NCBI GenBank assembly: GCA_964577195.1
Contig: CAZNYF010000078.1
Span: 1-14,044 of the forward strand
Origin: HyVt-560 sp964577195
GTDB lineage: Bacteria; Pseudomonadota; Gammaproteobacteria; UWMA-0217
Length of the DNA stretch: 14,044 bases
Direction: 5' to 3'
Part shown: positions 13,641 through 14,044 of the stretch, one piece after another
Layout: every line of letters begins with the position of its first letter
How positions within the stretch are numbered: position 1 is the first letter of the stretch
Translations under genes and position numbers: made by a program
The notes under the pieces: generated by a model
The model's input: only the letters and a program-made list of their open reading frames with translations
The model's database searches: none
Told to the model about the DNA's origin: nothing

Positions 13641-14044
13641 ATGGCAATCGATAATGCCGAAACAAGTTTTCCGCGCGCCAATAAAAAAGTGCGTCACGGG
13701 AAACTTGATATTTTTTCAACCCATTGGCGATTAGGTCGCATCCGTTATATTGGATATACCTTTGGGTTTTCAGTTCTGGCGATTATTTTATTTTTTATTT
13801 CCAGCAAACTGGCGCTGGCGCTACCGGTTGCAATTGCCGGGTATTTTCTTGGCTTTTCTGCGATGGTCATTTATGGTGGGCTACTGCTAATCACCATCAT
13901 GCTAACCATTAAACGCAGCCACGATTTTGACACCAGTGGCTGGTTGAGTCTGCTGGTACTGATCCCGTTTGGCCTGTTGATTTTCTGGTTTATTCCTGGC
14001 ACCGACAGCGTCAATCGTTTTGGTCGGGATTTACCGCCAAACAC
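13641..14044 (+). CDS. DUF805 membrane protein (3' end missing)
   Basis: ATG at 13641 with AGGAG five bases upstream; the frame is open through the right edge (134 codons visible). The N-terminus is polar (MAIDNAETSFPRANKKVRHG), followed by the DUF805 pattern: LGRIRYIGY, two hydrophobic helices (~45-65 and ~70-90), the conserved KRSHDFDTSGWLSLL, a third helix (LLVLIPFGLLIFWFIP) and GTDSVNRFGRDLPP. The family (formerly YhaH-like) consists of small inner-membrane proteins of unknown function. Most members end shortly after the NRFG-P motif, so little is likely to be missing. It is transcribed away from the glycosyltransferase. Confidence 0.92.
   Translation, partial: MAIDNAETSFPRANKKVRHGKLDIFSTHWRLGRIRYIGYTFGFSVLAIILFFISSKLALALPVAIAGYFLGFSAMVIYGGLLLITIMLTIKRSHDFDTSGWLSLLVLIPFGLLIFWFIPGTDSVNRFGRDLPPN

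Noticed and set aside
13457..13681. 74-codon minus-strand ORF in the divergent gap
   Set aside because: Overlaps the DUF805 start and has no ribosome site or recognisable features.

Overview
The window looks like chromosome of a gammaproteobacterium, most likely a marine or biofilm-forming lineage of the Cellvibrionales/Oceanospirillales type. The grounds are RadC, an Escherichia-like Mak fructokinase, HtpX, a curli secretion operon and a glycosyltransferase of the exosortase-A-associated family. The genus cannot be fixed from sequence alone. No rRNA, tRNA, CRISPR array or intact insertion sequence was seen. Two small inverted-repeat (MITE-like) elements and several dispersed repeats are present.

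Left part (1-3089, plus strand): the 3' portion of radC, a 209-bp terminal-inverted-repeat element, a fructokinase gene (mak) best started at a TTG just after that element, a 51-bp tandem repeat over the mak stop codon, and an unrecognised 380-aa protein built from two copies of the same domain.

Centre (3112-9146, minus strand): a curli (functional amyloid) locus. Transcription runs leftward from a CsgD-like LuxR regulator through csgE, csgF and csgG. It then reaches a 492-aa curlin-repeat protein, far larger than CsgA or CsgB of enterics, and an OmpA-family outer-membrane protein. CsgG would be the outer-membrane pore, CsgE its periplasmic cap and CsgF the surface-exposed coupling factor. 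The large curlin is the only amyloid subunit seen here. A foldback MITE bounded by TTAA lies just upstream of the curlin gene, and a strong intrinsic terminator separates curlin from ompA.

Right part (9377-14044): a 51-aa two-helix membrane protein upstream of the regulator, then htpX (membrane zinc protease) bracketed by a 27-bp direct repeat. Next is a two-gene minus-strand unit, a GT4 glycosyltransferase followed 3 bp later by a polysaccharide-deacetylase-like protein, probably for exopolysaccharide. A divergent DUF805 membrane protein is cut by the right edge. Amyloid and polysaccharide genes so close together suggest a biofilm or cell-surface region, although they are separate transcription units.
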